64,000 nt of DNA from Lentibacter algarum (GTDB lineage Bacteria > Pseudomonadota > Alphaproteobacteria > Rhodobacterales > Rhodobacteraceae). Position numbers and translations under genes: made by a program. The stretch is from positions 744,001 to 808,000 of the forward strand of contig NZ_CP158687.1 in assembly GCF_040580765.1 (NCBI RefSeq). Direction: 5' to 3'. Each line of letters starts with the position of its first letter. Position 1 is the stretch's first letter. Under the pieces are notes generated by a model. It was not told the origin of the DNA and searched no databases. It saw nothing but the letters and a program-made list of their open reading frames with translations. This document shows positions 61,355 through 64,000 of the stretch, in pieces.

Positions 61355-64000
61355 ATGTCCGATACGAGTAAAACGCCCGTCACAGGCGAAAATGATATTG
61401 CCATCGTTGGTATGGCAGCCCATTTGCCGGGATCCTCCACGATCGAGCAATATTGGGCCAATCTGCGTGATGGCGTGCGATCGATCCGCAAACTTTCCGA
61501 CGAAGATCTCGCCAAAGCAGGTGTCCCTGAAGCGTTGCGCGCACGGCCTGATTATGTGCCTCACGCCGCGATCTTGGACAAATTTGAGTATTTTGATGGG
61601 GATTTTTTCGGGTTTTCCCCAAAAGAAAGCGCAATCCTTGATCCACAGCACCGCCAGTTCCTCGAAGTGGCTTGGGAAGCGTTTGAAAGCGCCGGTCATC
61701 CGCCTGAAACAGTCGCAGGCCCTATCGGGGTCTTCGCGGGCTGCGGCATGGGCAGTTATTTCTACTTCAACATCTGCTCCAACCCCGATCTGGTGGATGA
61801 TGTGGGCATGTTCCTTCTGCGCCATACGGGCAACGACAAGGACTTTCTGAGCACCCGCGCCAGCCATGTCTTTGACCTTAAGGGGCCGAGCCTCACGCTT
61901 CAGACTGCCTGTTCCACGTCCCTTGTCGCCACGCATTATGCCGCCCAAGCGCTTCTGACGGGCGAATGCGATATGGCACTCGCAGGCGGTGTGACAATCG
62001 AGCTGCCCCATGGCCACGGCTATGTCTATAAGGAGGGAGAAATCCTTTCGCCTGATGGCCATTGCCACGCCTTTGATCACCGCGCCCAAGGCACGGTTTT
62101 TGGCTCTGGCGCGGGGGTGGTTGTGCTCAAGCGCATGGCAGATGCCCTGCGCGACAATGACCACATCTGGGCCGTCATCAAAGGGAGCGCTGTGAACAAT
62201 GATGGCGCAGCGAAAGCGGGCTATCTGGCCCCCTCAGTTGATGGCCAAGCCGCCGCAATCAAGGAAGCACAAGCCATTGCAGGCACCCCTGCCGATACGA
62301 TTGATTACATTGAGTGCCACGGCACAGGGACCTATCTGGGCGACCCCATCGAAGTGGCCGCCCTCACAGAAGCGTTCCGCAAAACCACTGATGAAGAGGG
62401 CTTTTGCCGCATCGGCTCGGTCAAGACAAACATCGGTCACCTCGACACAGCCGCAGGTGTTGCCAGCCTGATCAAAGCGACTCTCGCCATAAAGGAGGGC
62501 CAGATGCCGCCCTCGCTCGGCTTTGAGAAACCCAACCCGACGATAGATTTTGAGAACTCGCCCTTTGTCGTCAATGACAGCCTGCTCACATGGCAAAGTC
62601 ATAAAGGTCCGCGCCGTGCAGGGGTCAACTCGCTCGGTGTAGGCGGGACCAATGCCCATGTGGTTCTGGAAGAAGCGCCCGCGCGTGTGGCGGGTGAGGC
62701 GAGCGAGTGGCCCTTCCAAATTCTGTGCGTCTCTGCCCGCTCCAAGGCGGCGCTCGAAGACAATGCCGCCGCCATGGCGGAACATGTGAGCGCACACCCC
62801 GAACAAGACCTTGCAGACATAGCGTTTACCCTCAAGGAAGGCCGCCGCGCCTTTGAGCGCCGCCGCGTTATTGTGGCCGAAAGCCATGAGGAAGCCGCCG
62901 ACCTCTGGCGCGAGAATGATCCGCGCCGCGCCTTTACCCACCAGGCCATGAACAAGCCTGAAACGGTCTTCATGTTCCCAGGCGGCGGGGCACAATACAC
63001 CAGCATGGCGCATGATCTTTACGAAACCGAGCCTGTCTTTGCGGAATGGATGGACCGTGGGCTTGATATCCTCACACCACGGCTTGATTACGATCTGCGC
63101 GCACTCTGGTTGCCAGCGGCCGAAGACCGTGCCGCCGCAGAAGAGACGCTTAAAAAGCCCTCGGTGCAGCTCCCGCTCATCATGATCGTCGAATATGCGC
63201 TCGCCAAACTCTGGCAGAGCTGGGGCGTTGCGCCTGACTTGCTCGTGGGCCACTCGATGGGCGAAAACACCGCCGCTTGCCTTGCGGGTGTCATGAGCTT
63301 TGAAGACTGTATCGGTCTCGTGCACCTGCGCGGGCGGCTGTTTGACACTGTCCCCGCCGGAGGGATGCTCTCGGTTTCGCTGCCTGCCGACGCGCTCAAG
63401 CCCTACCTTGGCGACATGCTTGATTTGGCATCAGTCAACGCACCGAGCCTCTCGGTTGCCTCTGGCCCTGATGCCGCGCTGGCCGATCTGCAACAGCGCC
63501 TTCTCGCCGATGATATCGATTGCCAGCGCGTTGCCATCGACATCGCTGCGCATTCGCGGATGCTTGAGCCCATCCTACAGGGTTTTGGCGACTATCTGCG
63601 CTCCATCAAGCTTGCGCCTCCCCAGATTCCGATTGTCTCCAACCGTTCAGGCGCTTTGCTGACAGATGAGCAAGCCATGGACCCTGACTATTGGGTCGCA
63701 CACCTGCGCGGCACGGTGCTTTTTGCCGCCTGTATCGACACACTGAGCGCACGCGAAGAGCGCATCTATATCGAAATGGGGCCAGGCCGCGCGCTTTCCT
63801 CGCTGACCCAGCAAAACCCGAATATTCGTCGCGATCAGGTGATCTCGGCGCTGCGTCATCCCGAAGACGACATCGCGGATGACAAATGGTTCCTTGCGCA
63901 ACTCGGGCGCATCTGGGCCATGGGCGGCAGTTTTGACTGGTCCCAAATCTGGGGCGAAGCGCGCCGCTTGCGCCTGCCGCTGCCGAGTTACCAGTTCCAG
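61355..64000 (+). CDS. Type I polyketide synthase, KS-AT modules (3' end beyond window)
   Basis: Partial gene, 882 codons without a stop to the window end. Residues about 12-440 form a ketosynthase with active Cys186 (LQTACSTSL), His322 (ECHGTGT) and His362 (VKTNIGHL). About 535-830 form an acyltransferase with VFMFPGGGAQYTSM and nucleophile Ser634 (GHSMGE), and AAHSRM later for the second His region. Further domains must follow. ATG 61355 (MSDTSKTPVTGENDIAIVGM) has GGGGATGAAG upstream. Placed after a flippase and several glycosyltransferases, it may make a lipid or acyl part of a glycoconjugate, not a free polyketide; that is inference. Confidence 0.93.
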   Translation, partial: MSDTSKTPVTGENDIAIVGMAAHLPGSSTIEQYWANLRDGVRSIRKLSDEDLAKAGVPEALRARPDYVPHAAILDKFEYFDGDFFGFSPKESAILDPQHRQFLEVAWEAFESAGHPPETVAGPIGVFAGCGMGSYFYFNICSNPDLVDDVGMFLLRHTGNDKDFLSTRASHVFDLKGPSLTLQTACSTSLVATHYAAQALLTGECDMALAGGVTIELPHGHGYVYKEGEILSPDGHCHAFDHRAQGTVFGSGAGVVVLKRMADALRDNDHIWAVIKGSAVNNDGAAKAGYLAPSVDGQAAAIKEAQAIAGTPADTIDYIECHGTGTYLGDPIEVAALTEAFRKTTDEEGFCRIGSVKTNIGHLDTAAGVASLIKATLAIKEGQMPPSLGFEKPNPTIDFENSPFVVNDSLLTWQSHKGPRRAGVNSLGVGGTNAHVVLEEAPARVAGEASEWPFQILCVSARSKAALEDNAAAMAEHVSAHPEQDLADIAFTLKEGRRAFERRRVIVAESHEEAADLWRENDPRRAFTHQAMNKPETVFMFPGGGAQYTSMAHDLYETEPVFAEWMDRGLDILTPRLDYDLRALWLPAAEDRAAAEETLKKPSVQLPLIMIVEYALAKLWQSWGVAPDLLVGHSMGENTAACLAGVMSFEDCIGLVHLRGRLFDTVPAGGMLSVSLPADALKPYLGDMLDLASVNAPSLSVASGPDAALADLQQRLLADDIDCQRVAIDIAAHSRMLEPILQGFGDYLRSIKLAPPQIPIVSNRSGALLTDEQAMDPDYWVAHLRGTVLFAACIDTLSAREERIYIEMGPGRALSSLTQQNPNIRRDQVISALRHPEDDIADDKWFLAQLGRIWAMGGSFDWSQIWGEARRLRLPLPSYQFQ

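Noticed and set aside
62234..63325. A 363-codon open frame antisense to the polyketide synthase
   Set aside because: The opposite frame has all ketosynthase and acyltransferase motifs without interruption.

Overview
The window reads as chromosome of a marine alphaproteobacterium of the Roseobacter group (Rhodobacteraceae). The protein families, the order rplY/pth, aroA-cmk-rpsA-ihfB and trpF-trpB, a cytoplasmic SoeABC-type molybdoenzyme, and a dispersed extragenic repeat ending in GATATTTTGAGAAAGAGGAA all fit that group. This is inference from recognised families; no database search was run.

Layout. 0.2-9 kb is housekeeping: miaB (-), a glycosyltransferase-2-like protein, aroA (class II), cmk, an aldo/keto reductase, rpsA with a hairpin-terminated leader, ihfB, a LapA-like membrane protein and trpF. 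trpB follows at 9.4 kb; trpA lies about 10 kb further on the other strand. 10.8-12.5 kb holds a compact three-gene module: two exported proteins with PepSY-like heads and long Asp/Gly/His-rich repeat tails, and a membrane-anchored LuxR-type regulator. 12.5-25.8 kb carries DUF2237, a NylB-like serine hydrolase, pth, an FkbM methyltransferase, rplY, a sulfotransferase-like protein, an lldD-type enzyme, an H-NOX/hybrid-kinase pair, trpA, ychF, a small HTH protein, and a divergent sulfatase/anaerobic sulfatase maturase pair.

25.9-34.6 kb is a mobile island inserted at the 3' end of tRNA-Ser(GCU), bounded by a 20-bp direct repeat. Its core (integrase, small ORF, AlpA-like protein, primase-helicase, small ORF, candidate iteron origin) is satellite or integrative-plasmid-like with no capsid genes. 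Its left third is a mosaic: a tRNA-fMet 3' fragment with its own pair of arm-like repeats, a Fic AMP-transferase gene, an internally deleted IS with both terminal repeats, and a second, decayed att/arm junction.

34.6-48.3 kb is metabolic: an ACP-acyltransferase-like protein overlapping a fused alpha/beta E1 ketoacid dehydrogenase; a divergent 1004-residue kinase/M23/class-III aminotransferase fusion; a FadJ-type bifunctional enzyme; and a coupled operon for a sulfite-dehydrogenase-like SoeABC complex with an alpha/beta hydrolase between soeA and soeB.

49.3-64 kb is an exopolysaccharide/glycoconjugate locus: an ExoY/WcaJ-type priming transferase, three GT4 and one GT2 glycosyltransferases, a Wzy-like polymerase, a serine-acetyltransferase-like enzyme, an exported 968-residue SGNH/glycosidase-like/RTX protein, a Wzx-like flippase and the start of a type I polyketide synthase (KS-AT) cut by the window end. 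Together they would prime, extend, acylate, flip and polymerise a surface glycan, possibly with a polyketide-derived lipid.
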